From assembly GCA_026874595.1 (NCBI GenBank), contig CM049313.1, positions 9,979,508 through 10,043,507 of the forward strand: a DNA stretch of 64,000 nt. Reading direction: 5' to 3'. How positions within the stretch are numbered: the stretch's first letter is position 1; every line of letters begins with the position of its first letter. A model generated the notes under the pieces. The model was not told where the DNA came from. It did no database searches and worked only from the letters and a program-made list of their open reading frames with translations. Shown in pieces: positions 24,901-39,900 of the stretch. Position numbers and translations under genes: made by a program. This DNA comes from Sipunculus nudus. Lineage: Eukaryota; Annelida; Sipuncula; Golfingiida; Sipunculidae.

Positions 24901-27900
24901 AAAATCCAAAGTATAGTTGCATACTTAAAAGGATCTGTTGGTGTTAGAACCTTTTGTCAGCAAACAGTCGAGCACAAGGACTATGCAGTCAAACATGTGT
25001 GGTAATAAATGATAACTGCCATGTGCTTAATGCCATTTGCCAATCATATTTTATTTTGGTTACCTGTAGCTAGTAGGTTAATATGCATCATCTTCAGTCA
25101 GTCATTCATTTGCCATATTCTGATTGAATACCAGATCAAATTCCTTTGTCCTGATTGGCTTGTCCTAAATGGTAATTAACATTGATAACTGACAAATTAA
25201 GTCAACAGAAAGATGGTTATACCTGGGTTCATATGCACAGCTTTCTGAGCTGAAGACAAAGCACTGTTGTTAGCATCAGTCTCTGAGTGGAGGCCTGCAG
25301 CAAGGCTTCCCAGACTGCATGACTGCTGGTGTTGCTGCAGAAATATAATGATTAATAACTATAGTCTGTTTCATTAACCTATTTTCACCTGTTTTCATGA
25401 GAGAATTTTCTTAAAATATATTTAATAATAATTTTCCAGAAAATCTACATATGGAAGTCATGACCTAATTTTGCTTTCAAGAATTTTAAAGTAAATCCAA
25501 AGCTTATTATTCACAAATTTTTGGACTCTTTCCAGTTATCTTGCAGATCAGGTGTGGACATGCATGGGTAGCCATCTTTGTTTTGCATGTCATATTTTTT
25601 TGAGTGTAAACATTACATCATCCAACAAGCAGCTGTCAACTGATGCTGTTTTGGCATGTGACTCATGACCTCAACTGCCACAGGTGGTGCTGATATGTTA
25701 TAAAATGTAGACTGATTTATACTGAGCTAAAACTCAGCACATACACCAGGGGATAGCAATGCATTTGATGATAATATAAGCATGTATTAAATAAATGTGT
25801 TCACTTTACCAGGAAACCATGAAGTCAAATATTACATTCATGTGATTTAAGCAGGATGCAAATGGTGACAAAAATGTAACTTAAGCTTCATGGATGTGTT
25901 ATGTGCAAGTATAATGTGTGGTTACCTGAGAATTTATCATTGAATATTGCCCTATATATCATAATTAAGGGATTCAAATGTTAACTTTTGCAATTTAACA
26001 TATTTTTTTTCAACTTTTAATTTAAATCAGTCATATGTATTACTTTACTACCAGTTAATTGTCACTATTTTTTTATTCTTCAATAAATTTTTTTTAAAGA
26101 ATTTGCAAAAACAGGTGGACATGGGGATCATGGGAAGAATAAAGTGTCTAAAAAGATCAAATGTTTCTCAAGTCAAGTTCTATACTTTGATCATGAAACT
26201 ATGTCCTGACACCTAAATTTAAAGGGTTTTTGCAGCAAGACTATTACCCCTTTCATGCATTTTGCTGAAAAGTGATTGGTCAAATCAGTTTCAAACCATA
26301 TTGTGCGTTCAACCAAACATCTAGCACCAATCCATGAGGTGTACATTTCACATGTAGTTCATGGTGACAACATGTTGACACAAGCATTTGTATATATGCT
26401 GTGATTTAGGTGCTGCTTCAAAACATGGTCTTAATTGTTTTCAATGCGAATTGAGTGATCATACGGCACAAAGGCGGAGCGGATGATTCATTTCCCATTG
26501 GAGGCGGCTTGAAACCACCTCCTGAGCTGGATTCAAACAGTTTCAGCAAAATTATTTAAAGACACTTTGGATTGCTGTGTGAATGCTCAATTCGCATTGA
26601 TAACTGTTTGAAATTATTTTGCATTTGCTGTGTGAAAGGAGTATATTTGACTTTCTTACCAGTCTGTCCTTCTGCCCATGTTGGTGAGCGATTCTGGCGC
26701 TCCTATAGGCAGCCTCATTGTGAGCCTCGTGGTACATCAGCAAGAAACCAGAAAGGTGCTGCCACATGGTGGCATTTCCAGGATTCATGTGCAAAAACTT
26801 TGACAAACTGTTTTTGCCTCCAATTGCATTTCCCTTTAATGAAAGTAATATTTAAGATTAATTTACTTTGAAAGTAAAGACCCAAAAGGGTACAATATCC
26901 CTGAGAATCCAGCATAAACATTCTATTGAAAGATTTATATAAAATCATAAATTAAAGCTTACAAAGTCAGGGAACACTGAAGTAAGTACTTTACAGAATA
27001 ATTATGTTTAACTTTTCATCTCTACTGATCTATAATTCTCAATAAGAAAAGAACATACTTAGAATATACCTTCAGTTACAACCAATATCCTTCAATATCA
27101 TTCTATTATAAAGCAAAAGGTTCAATGTTGTTAAGTGCTATAACTAGAAACCCTGTATTGTTTACAGTAATTTTATATTTTCCAGGGTGGTATCAGGCAC
27201 AGCTATAATTAAAGGTCTGGTATTTTCAATACAGGCAATACAGGTTAGCTATTTTATTAACCACTGAACTACAAGCATTTGGTTTTTAATGAAAACAAAA
27301 ATATAATCTTGAAAGGAAAAAGTATCAAATCATTCAAATAAAGTGTGAACATTTCATTCAAGGCCAAAATGCCCACAATCTGCCAGTAATATGCATATCA
27401 CTTTTATGAAACACTGAGAATGTATATGTCTCAGTCTTACCTAATTATTAATGTATGAAGCACCTTAAATCATCTTGAAATACAGATTGAAGAAAAAAAT
27501 ATAAAACATATTAACACCAGGAAAAACATGAAAATTAATATAACAACAGTGTTTTCTGATAAAATTGTGTAATTAATCTCAGAAAGTATGAAGCACAGCA
27601 GAATATTTGATGAAAGAGCACCTGTATGGCCATCAGCAGAGCTTGAAGATGCTCCAATGTCATGTTAGCCTCGCTGTCATCCTCTGACTTCAGTTTTTGT
27701 AACTCTTCTATAACAGCAGTGGTCAGTGTAGGGTCAGACTGAATCAGGCCGACGCTACAGAGAGCTTGTAGGCCCTCCAAGGTAGGGGAACCTGTCTGAA
27801 AGCTGGATAAGAAATCAAGATACAATAAATGTACTACAGGCATAAATATCAGGGTTTGCATGATATATATCTATACACAAATAGCTGTTTACTGTAGACT

Positions 27901-27949
27901 ACTACCATTACTGATGGCTCTGACAAGAAGTGATATGTTCTCATAACTC

Positions 27950-27990
<41 letters not shown>

Positions 27991-30900
27991 CTTAACAGAG
28001 ACCCATCATGATAATGAACTCTGAGACTTGTGTTTGTGCAGCCGTAGCTTTCAACCATGTCAAACAAATTTCCTTGGGTTAAGAATTTTCTCAAGTTTAT
28101 AGAAACATTAAAGGCCAATCACTTTATCAAATGATCATATGGTTTTTAAAGGACAGTCTCAGTTTCCTGTTGCTGTACCTTACCTTCCAAACAGAGCTGT
28201 CTTGGCAGCGTCAGTGCTGCCAGCTTTGTAAGCTGACATTCCAAGTGCTGCATGTACAGAAGACCTCTCAGCGTCAGTTGCTGCCAGCTCCAGAGCCTGT
28301 TGGTATGCTGCAATTTCAAGGACAATGAAAGAAAATCATTCCTTTAGTTTTTCTCATTTTGCATAAGCCTCTGCCATTCAGTTTCAATACATAACACTTT
28401 TTACCCTAAAGTATGTCTATCTCTAACATGAAAATTTATACAAATACATATATAATTTAGAAGATGGCCGGATCAGGTCACATTAAAATTTCAGAATTAA
28501 ACTGAAGGTAGATCTTCAGGTAATTAGACAGAAGCATTTTAAATTAGGTCACATTAAACTGGGCAACTTACAACAAGGTTTATGACATGACACATGACAT
28601 TGTACTGCAATCAGATACCTTGGTAGCTCTCCTGGTAGTTTCCTGCCCTGTAATAGGCCTCAGCCAGACTACACAAATCTTCAAAGCTGCACAGGTTTTG
28701 AATCAGCTGATACTGCTGCAGAGCTTTGTCAGTCTCACCTGCGGCACTAAAACATAAAACAAGACAAGGCACAGGTATGAAAAGAGTGGTAAAAATCTAT
28801 TGTTCAATATTTAAATATATCCAGCATTAAAGTGACCTATGGGTCCCACTGCTGAGCTGATGAGCACCATTTAACCTTTGACCTAACATTGAAAGAACAC
28901 TTAAATAATACTGGTGAGTTTCTCAAGAGTCAGTAAGAATTGATTGGACCGTCACTTCATCATAACTGAACAGTTGACTGTGATAATTTGTTGGACTGAA
29001 GAATCTTGTTTAGGCTTTATGTGCCAAATGCAAAAAATATGTTTGCTAATGTAGTATTGTGACATTGCTGGTGTTTTTTTAACCTGAACATTAATTTTAT
29101 ATCAGGATTTTAACAACAACAAAAATTAAGAGTGCTCCTACCTTAAAGCCCTGGCATAATTCAGTCTTGTTTCATTGGCCTGGTTCATCTCTCCTTCCTT
29201 ATCAAACAACTCTAATGCACTGTGATAAAACAAACATGACAATTCAGCCCACAGTATCTTTTATGTCATAAAAAGTTCACACTTGCTGCAGTGCAGGATC
29301 ATTAATTAAACACATTGTTTATAACAGTGAGGCAGATATGAAAGTGTTTGCTCATTGCCAAAGCAGTTTACATTAAATTAAATATTTACATTAATAACTG
29401 AAAAACTGCCAGTAGGGGAAATATGAAACAAAACCATTAATTTGATTAAGCACCTCAAAAGTAAAGGTGAATATTTTTAATGAAAACTGCAATATAATTT
29501 TCAACCAGCTACTAAATCACATTTTCTGTGCACTAAATGTGCAAAACATCAAAGATTACTTTTTTTAAAAAATGTAATCCATGTGAAATTTCCTGCTTAA
29601 GTGTACTGTTGTTAAAGTAAAACTATCAGAAATTTCTTATGTATATCTGTTTCCTTATACTGATACTTCATCAACAGTTTAAAGGTGTGTACCATACCTG
29701 TGAAATGCCTCAGATGCACTCCGGTATAGTTTTTGTCTCTCTAGCAGAAGACCAAGCATGTTGAAGGCCCTAGCGTTATCCTTAACACGATCTGAAAAAT
29801 CATTCTGCAATAAGTCACAGCCGAGTTCATTTTTAAATCTGCATGATGGCCTTCTTCCAATTTAAATCCAACATTTGATTTTGAAACTGCTGAAAATTAA
29901 CCGAAAGCCTTGTAAATACACTTAAGTTGCAGAATAATATTTTCATTGTGAACTTTGTCATGAAATATGCACATGTACAAAACCTGGCCAGAATTCGCCC
30001 AGCTGTCTTTAAAACACATGCTAACATACATATAGCATATAGAAAACAGATTATGGATGGACTTGATGGAGACCTCATTGGCAATAGTACAAAGGTGAGC
30101 TGATAATTTTGTAGACAAAGGTATGAAAACAGGTCATAAAGGTTTGAAAAAGTTATGGGAAGTCTGAAAACGTAAATTAGTTATGAAAACAAATGATTGA
30201 AGTTGTCTGCCTCTGTGTTTCACCTGTATACTTGATGAGGGCATCAGAGGCTGCAGTAATGGCTCCCATTTGTTCGATGCTGTAACGGAACATCTCTGAG
30301 CTCATGTTCTTCTTATCCTTAAGCATCGCACACACCCAGTGGGCATAGCCCAACGCCCCCTCCACCTGTACAAACAGGGATCATATGTTATACTGTATAT
30401 GTCAAATGCAACTAGTCTCATATCAAAAGTATAATAGGTTCAAGTTAGTCATGGAAAGTATATTGAAGGCAATCCATGTTTTACATTTTATTTATATACT
30501 GAAGTTGTGGGATGTACTTTTTTAAGTGGGATTTAACTACTGTTTTTTTTTATTTCTAAAGGCCTGATTGAGCTGATTCTAAACAAACTTTGCATGTTGG
30601 ATGTTTTTGAGGTATGAACAAGGAATATTTTTAAGTTTGTTAACTTTAATTTAATATTATGAACCAACACAAAATATTTGTGCAGGACCTAGAACGCTTA
30701 GAACAGTCTGGCTTTCAATGAGGTCAAGATCATGTTTTTGTAACTTGCAACTCTGTGACTAAAAAACAAATGGCTCACCTTTACCTAATTTCACATGTCA
30801 TAGTAGCTTGCCCCTTAACCCTCCCCCCTTGCATTTGAAGTTTGATGTTTCTTGATCAAAAGGAGATGATTTGTGCCCTGTTAATGGATGACCAGATGGA

Positions 30901-33900
30901 CACAAAGCCAGATGACAGATAAAGGGATATAGTTCAAATTACTTGAGTCAGCCAAGCTAAATATATTAGAATTTTGAATAGCAACCTAAGTAGTGTTACC
31001 TTATAGTTATACATATTATATTTTGACTACTTACATGGTTTCCTAGTTCTGTTGTGTGTCTAAACAGGTCCATGGCATCCTCGTGACCGACCACCTCAGC
31101 GACCATAGCCTGACCGATCCAGCATGCAACATAGCTTGGTTCCAGGGCCTGCGCAACCTTGAAGGCCTCATGGGCAAGCTGAGAGATAAATTATTATATA
31201 AATCTCATATTAAATGCAAGAATATATTAACATCAGTCATAATCTCACAAAAATGCCACAATATCCAATCACAATAACGTCATATGTAAAATACAACAAA
31301 CTACAGATAATACAGGGGTTAAGAAAGTAGAAATATAAACTTGTATGAAAATCAAATCTTATCATTTCATGATTCCTTGCTAAAGTTTAAAGTTAAATTT
31401 CACATGCCACATTAAAGACTTTTTACAAATTTTTAAGGTGTACCAAAGTTTCTTATGCATTTTAACAAGATCTTGTGGGCATGCAAACCTCTATAGGCAT
31501 GATAATCAATACCTAATGGGACTGTTAACTTTATTTTGGACTATCCCACATACCTCTGCATTGTCATGAAGAATGTACAGTGTTCCCAAGTTGGTCCAGG
31601 CAGCCACATTCTGTAATTATAGAAGTGAGAACTGAAAATATGAAACTGATGTGTTTGTATTTTGACAAGATACTCTCTCTTATCACTTTTTATTTTAACT
31701 TCCTTATCTTTCAGGCCTGTCATTCTTATAACTTTTCTTAGGTCATCATAGAGGAAACCATATGGGCGACTGCCAAACGTTCTAGTTGTTTTCCCCAAAA
31801 TGTCTGGAATACATAACTAAGCCCTGGATGAAAAGTGCTAATATACCACAGTAAAGCTTTATACCTGCTAGTTCATAATTTTACCATTTTAACACTATAT
31901 TTTTAGTCTGTAAGGAAAATGGCCACCCCTGTAGTAGGCATGTGGAATAATTTGGGGGGGGGGGGGACCAACAGTCAGGGTTTGATCAAGGTTTGGGTGT
32001 GCGGCAAGAAAATAATCTGAGGACACAGCCTAGGTGGGAATGTATCAATGAATGATTGAGAGAGTTTGGTGGAATTGGGAAGTGTATCTGGTTGACTTTA
32101 CAGCAGAATAGGTTTTTTTTTGTGACCATGCCCATATCCCGAAATTATAGAAGGATTACATGCAAACCAAATTAGCTAAACAAGAAATGTTCATGGAAGA
32201 TAAAACTCACATTTGATTCAGCTTCAATGGACTTAATGAAACAATGTTGAGCAAGACCAGGCTTGTTCACTCCTGAAAGTGAAATCAGAATCAAAGATTA
32301 ATGTGCCTTGAAATGTTATAGAAAATGGACAGAAATCAACAAAATTGGTGAAAGTTACATTCTATACAGTTTTACAACAAAATCCCTGCAGGAAACTTCA
32401 CTTGAAACATATTTCATATTTATCAAAACAGATATTCCATACATTAACATAATAATGAGGAAAAATTCATGAAGAATTTATATTAAAGCCAGCTATTCAT
32501 GTACCTTGTTGCAGGATTTCTGGCTTACTTTGCAAACATATTAATGAAGTGTAGGTTATTCCTGTTTTAAAAAAAAGTTGTTATAACATCTCCAAGATGG
32601 ATGTATGAGCTTGTCCACAATCTGTTAGTATAAATGGCATAATGTTGACAACAAGAAAAGGTCATTGTGTGCATATGTGTAGAAGCTGAAAGTTGACCAG
32701 TTGCAAAACGTGCTTTGCAAAACTTTAGTTAGACTTGCTGCCATATATCCATGTTGACTGTATTTAAATTGCTTTGGTGGGCCCTGCATTATAAATGTGT
32801 TATTATACACCAACAGAACAGCCTGTATGCAGGGTGGTCACATTTTCTGGTCTTCTTTTATAAAAAACATCAAGAGATTATCTCCAGCTAATAATCCGCA
32901 GACATCACAATAGGCAACTTTTATACATCTTGCTACAATTTTCATAACAAAATTTTAATTCATGCACTGGTACATACTTTATTTTTTAATTATTTACTGT
33001 TTTTGTTCTGATTATTCCATTCCTCTCAAAAACCATTTGGTGACAATAATTGATCACATCATCTAAAATTCAATGGCCGGTGAAATCTGTAATCAATTCT
33101 GTTGGAGATGGCAAGAGCTAGCTCCAAAATGCAAAGCTGAACAAGCAGGGGAGACAACAAACACAGCTAAACATATGATAATTAAGCCTCATTTTTTTCT
33201 TTCTTCAGTCCTTGTTTGCACTAGACCTCAAATATAGCTGATATTCAAGAACTAACCTGTGGACACAAGTTTAGTCACACATGACAGATTTGCACCTGTT
33301 TTCCAAAGTCATACAGTCTACAGCCCATTCCTCATTATTGCTCATTTCTTGGCGTGGAGGGGGTGGGGAAGCCTGGCTTCCAATGATTGCCTGGCAATTG
33401 CGAAAATCTAATCTAAATATTTGACTGTCAACAATCAAGTTATAACTTTAATAATCTATTTTTAATTATTTCCTGATCTTGAAATGTCTTTGTAATTCAG
33501 AGTTAACTGATAGATCAATGATGTTTACTAGTTAGCCACATTAATGAGTTCACCTTTTGAAGCAGCAACCACTCCTAATACATTCCAGTGCTTGTGGTTA
33601 GACGGATCAAGGGTCACAGCCTTCTGAAGGACCTGGACAGCTTTGGCTGCCAGCATCTGACCTCCTTGACCTGGCTGTAGCTCCACCTGGTGGTAGTAGT
33701 TCACACCAAGATCATGCCACATGGAGGCACAATCAGGCATCTGTTTGAGGGCCATTCCATAGCACCTTGAACAATGACAAAACAAGAACAAGACAATAAG
33801 AGACTGCAGACCCCTACCCTACTGACACCTGGGGAGTGAAGAGTGAACTACAACTTAATATTTTTTTATCATGTTAATCCTAGAACATAGATACTGGAAA

Positions 33901-36900
33901 ATTTTCTTTTCTTTTATCAATCCAAGTGTGGACAGAAATGTATACAGGGAGACAAATATACAAACAAACATTTGCATACAAACAGACAGACCTGCAATAA
34001 AAACATAACTACACAACTACACTTTCATCTTTTTACATAAGAGAGAGGTATATATCTATAGTGATAAGTCAAAAATAATAATTCACAGTGTGGATTTTTA
34101 GTGAAAGTTTTATTAAGTTACCTGGTTTTACAAAGGTATCTGGTTATGTCCTGTCATAGGTCACATGGTGCTCATTATTATTTATGAAAATGTTACATCA
34201 GCCCTAGTTTGCATGTTTAAAGTGTTGGAGCCTGACCTGCCCCCTAGTGCCATGATTTTAGCCTTATCCAGGTCCACAGACTCCCCCTGATAGCCCTCAT
34301 CCTCCCGCAGCAGTTTCCTCGGAACACTCATTCTATCAAAAAACAGAAAAAAATAACCATTATATACCAATTCAAAATCACATTTGGTACATGGTCAGTT
34401 GCAGGCCAGAGAGTAGAAGGCACTAAGAAGAGCCAAATTAGCTATGCAATGGCTCATACCAAAGAAAGGAGGCAAACTTATTGGGAAATTTTAATCAGAT
34501 GGTAATATATGCAAATATTTGCAAACACATTAACAAAGACCTGAATACATCAACTAATGTTTTATCATAAAGATATTTCATCCAAACTATTCACATAGAG
34601 TAATAGTTTCATCACAACACTACATATATACACAATGATAAACTGGAATTAACTGGTAGCATATCAAAATATACAAAACACATCATGTAACAGCTGATTG
34701 GCTAAATCAGGGGTTGGCAAAGGATGTGGCCCCAAGATAGAGTGATGTGACCTAAAAACATTCTTGCATGGCGATGTCAATTTGTGTAGTCCCAAACTTT
34801 CTCGCATTGAATAATGCCATTACAAGAGAAACTGTTTAAAATTTTAGGTTAGGATCAGTTTGAAAAGGAATCCATTTTATTTTAATATTGAAGCATCCTC
34901 AACGGATCTTTGGCTGTAATTAATTAATTAACTAGCAGGTAATATTCTGAGATAGAGTTCTGTGAATCTCTTAGTACAGAGAAATTAGGCAATTTGGTAA
35001 AGTTTGCCAGAAATATGTGTGAATTCCTTGATTCCATCAACTCATATTTAAACAGACTTTCTCATGTTTCCTATTTTTAGCAGACCCACTTTGCACTCTG
35101 CTGTGAGTATACAGGTAATTACATCAATGCTGAATCCTGATTCTAAAACCTTTTGAACAGGCTTGTGTGCAATGGCAAATATTCCATTAAAAAACATGAG
35201 AAAAACTGTTATTATAATTTATGAAGCAACACACCATCACTCCCTTCTTATAACTATGTTTTGTGTACCAAATAAAGTAAATATTTGAATAATACTTGTG
35301 TTTCTATGTAAAAATATCATTTTTCTTAGCTTTTTATCAATGCAGCCTGCCAGAAACTTTATTGATGTTCCATGTGGCCCCCTTGAAGAAAAGTTTGCTC
35401 AACTCTGGGCTAAATGATTGACAGTTGGGAAACCATAAAATACATACCTAAATCCCTGTGGACTGAGAGGATGAAGGATGGTACAAGCATCACCAAGCAG
35501 CTTCCAAAGACAGGCAAGATCAGGTCGGCTTGATGCTGCTCTGAAACATCACAAGACAGTATAAATCCTGTATATAAGGCTACCTTCCTATGTCTCCATT
35601 TTGTTATCAGGTCTGTGTTCTTGAGGGGGTTCCATGATATGTTGATTTTGAGGAATATAACCTCTCTGATATGGTACCGTGTCAGGGAATCAAGGCTTGG
35701 TAGAGGACTAAAGGCAGACAGCAACAACCAGCGTGTTGAGTGTAGCTCGACATGGAAGGAAGTGACATAGGTAACTACAAACAAACAGTGGGTGCTAGAT
35801 GAGGAACCCCAGGTAACAGGGAACTGCTGTTCCAATATAATCTGTTGGGGAAACACCACGGTAAAAGGATAAAGCACTGTCAGTGGTGTCCTACTTCAGT
35901 CCATGTATGAAAACTTTATGATACAAGCACCTCTCTATTATGAACAAAATGGTCCTTAAATTGTCCTTAAAACACAGGTTCACTGTATTTCTATTTGAAA
36001 TCTAAAATTGAAAATACATCAGTGATATTAAATTGTACTTTTATATGGACCTATACCTATTTAACAATTTTTTTTCTGCTTTTAAGTTTAATTCCAGTAC
36101 TAGTGATACAGTCAAAATGCAGTATAAGGTATCCCATGGATCAAATATCTTTCAAATGAAATGCCATTTCCTGCTTTTATCTTAATTCAATGGAAATTTT
36201 GTTGACTTCTTATCTTGGTGCTAAGAAAAAAAAACTCAGGAACAAAATTCAAAAGTTACAAAACCAAAAATTCAAAAGGCAGTTTTGCATTCTGTACATT
36301 CTATTAATACATATAAAATAAATAATACAAATTTTGAAAAATAAAACTTACTTTGTCAGAACTGTTAATGCCTCTGTACAATGGTCTACTGCTCGACCAT
36401 GAAAAAACTTTGTCAACGCAGCTCTGGCCAGAAGGACGAGGGTCTCACCCAGCCCTGTATACAAATGAATTTACACATAAGTACATATATACACATTTTA
36501 CAGTGCAAATACTCTATATTTAAAGTAACAGTAAAACAAGAAATATTTGGGTGCATGTGAATCCTGAAAATATTGTAAGGACCGATTGCTCTGTTAAAAT
36601 TATGTGAAAACAACAAATAAAAAAGAAACTGACAATTTTCAAAAAATTATTTGTCCAAGGAGAATTGTGTAAACAATATTTTTTATGTTGCAGTGAAAAA
36701 TATATACACAGAAGATCCATACAACAAAAGAATATGTTAAATCTAATGATTTGTTCTTTGGGTGACCATACGCATCTTAGTGGTTTCCATCAGTATGTTC
36801 CCCAGGTGAACATAAATATATTAAAACATGTTGTCTGGATTACCTTTTAGTGCTGGTACGTAGCTGCTTGAGTTCTCTAGCACAGCTTTGTAGCCCTCCA

Positions 36901-39900
36901 CAGCTTCTGCATGCTGTCCTAGTGTCTGCTTTATAGAAGCAATTCTGAAACATCATATAACATCGGTGTTTTAATGTCACAGATGTATTCTATAAGGCCA
37001 GACAAACAAAAATTATCATTCTACGGATTTGCCACTCCCATTTTTCGTGGATAATTTTTTTTCAAAATGAAGACCAGGTGCTTGGTACGGCTGCTAATTT
37101 GTGCTGTGGCACAAATTCCCTAAAGATGTCTTAAAGATAGGGAAAACTAAATTATGTGTTGATCATATGCACCACTTCAAGAATTGAAGTAATATTTCCA
37201 TGTACTGTCTCTCTACCTTAAAAGAAAAAAAAAAGAAACAATTGTTCTCACTCGCACCATATTTTTTTGTTACCAGTGTCTATAAAACGATGAGGTTTTT
37301 TTGGTATTGCCTTATCACAAATTGTCCACAAAAGTATGGCAATCCTATATTACAACTGGAATAAATGATATGATATTGTGAAGCAATGATAATTGCATGC
37401 TCTGTATGTCTTCTACTTCCATGAGTAATATTTTATACCATCCCTGATGGGTACCCTTCACCTGTAATCTATTCATTTCAATGACTACATATTCCTTAAA
37501 ACACAATTTTTTTGTACATAATTCATTCTATTTGCTAGTACAGGACAACAATAACTGTCTTGGGTTACCCTAAACAAAGAGAAATTAAAAACTGGTTTCC
37601 AAGTGGTCTCAAAGAGTGGTTTTGACTCTCTTGAAAACTGAAGCCTGACTGGACTAAAGGCTATCTTAAAGAGTCAAGACCAGTCTTGAAAACTGCAAAT
37701 GTCAGACTAACTGGTAGAAACTGTACATGGCTTCAGGGTCGATCTCTGTGACCTTGGTGAATGCCTTTAAAGCAGCAGTGTAGCTACCACGTGTCATGTA
37801 GGCCTCACCCAAACACTCCCAGCAGTTCCTGTTAAGAGTTACATAAAGATATATGTCAACTGAGGGTGGCAGTCAAGAGTTGAGGGAGATGAACCATTTT
37901 CCTGGAAGATTCCCTTCATGTGATATAAAAAAAATGGAAACATTCATCAATAAATATCTGATGCAGTATAAGTGAATTTATTGAAGTCAAATACCACATG
38001 GCTTAAAAAGAGTATAATGCATATATTATCCAGATCAAAAAGAGGTGGGATAACCTTTTTAACATTTTATGGATTAATGTTAAATTTAAATTATTCTTCA
38101 TCCTCCTGTTTACATTTGCTTGTGTTTATTATACTAACAAGGCCAGTAATAATATTTCTATATGTGCAATATACCTCTTGTATTAACTGCAGGTTCCTTA
38201 CTGATATTATAACATTGCACACTCTTGTGACCTGCTTTATCCTAATTGGATAATATCATGATCATATGACCTGCTGCTATTCTGATTGGTCACCTTGATG
38301 ACTTACTTGTCTTCAGGGTCTGCTCTCAGTGCACTCTGTAAGGCAGCGATAGCCAGGGATGGCTCCCCCTGCTTCAGCTGACATAACCCAAGTCTCAGCC
38401 AGGCCCATTTGCTACTGCAGTCACAGAGTTATATATATTATGATACTAAACATATTAGAAAGAAATGCAGAGGGAAGGTAATACAAAATATAATCTTAAA
38501 AGGATTGGTCCATGGCCTGTTGACATTGTCTAATGAATGATGCTGAAGACAACAATGTGATTTGAATGATATGTTATTATTAAGCATTCTGAAATTCAGG
38601 TTTTATATGCACAGGGCCATTTATAATCCAAGTCATGACCTGTTGTTAAGGCATAACAGCAGATCTCAGAGGTTCTACTGTAATTTCATCAACCCGTCTT
38701 TGAAGCTATAGTAGGTTCAAAAAAGAGGTCTATTGCAATAAGGTGACTTCAGTCATGTCTGTGACTTAAGCCCAGAGCCATGCGCATGTCACTATAGTAA
38801 CTTTTATGACTACACAATTGTAACAATGGTATTTAGGCATGCTGCTAGACTTATGTCTAGTAAAATGTTATTGGAACATAACCCTGAACATTCACCCTTG
38901 TATTCTGATGCCTCAACCAATGGGCTCCTTCATTTACCATCGAGTCAGATAAATTTTCCATGTGCTGGTTTGTTATGCATCCAAACTGATTGGAGGACAG
39001 AGAAATGGTCTAGATGTGATTATAGCCAAACCTTGTACCTTGTGGTACAATGTTAATGTACTTTCTGGTTGAAACTCACAAATAAACATTGTATATATTT
39101 TGTTGTTATAAAATTATACTAAAGTACCAGATAAGTAATTCTGTATATTTTCTGTAAATGTATATATACTTGTTTAAATTTGATCTATTTATATAACATT
39201 TGGAACACCAAGTTCTTACCTTCCTGTAGAAGATGACTGTGTTACAGTGCTGAGAAGCTGACCTGCTTCTTCCTGCAAGAGAAAACAGCAAACAGGTGGT
39301 AAAAATAAAGAAAACCCAAGACACACCTCAGTTATGACAGGAGGAGCATGAGAATAATACTTTTTTGATTTATTAAATAATAAGAAACAAAAATTATGTG
39401 AAATCAGTGGCTCTCAAATGCATGGTAAAAAAAACCCTTGATATAGTGAACAGTCTGGAACCATCATGCCATGTCATTCGCTGGTATAAATACAGGCCAT
39501 ATGAGAGATCCCTGCATGGTCAGTTCAAATGTCAGAGTGAACAAACAGTTCCCCAGTTAGGAGAAAGCCCATGTGAACACACCAACAAAAAGAATTACTA
39601 CGAGTGTCATTAGCATTTCTCATGTTAATATGCTGTTAATAAATGTTAATGTTTTAAATCCTACATGAACTTCACCTACAACACAACAGTGAAGTTACCT
39701 GATCTCCTGTAGCCATCAAACAGTCAACATAAGCAGCTCCTGCCTCATCATTAGAACGGTCAAGATCAAAGGATTTCTTGTAGCACTTTCCTGCTTTCCT
39801 GCAAGATGAGGTAAGAATACACACTGTGTTAGTTAACTAGTGCACTAAAATGCAGTTCCAGGGGCCTGGTGACTTTATGTCATGTGACTTTTACTCTACA

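Noticed and set aside
27790-27802. Alternative acceptor of SKIC3 exon 32 directly before ACAGGTTCC
   Set aside because: It would shift frame relative to exon 31, while the upstream AG keeps frame and the human block length.
35410-35877. 155-codon minus-strand ORF
   Set aside because: Its left part is SKIC3 exon 21 (35448-35540). The rest runs into intron 20 past the CAG acceptor and has no family features.
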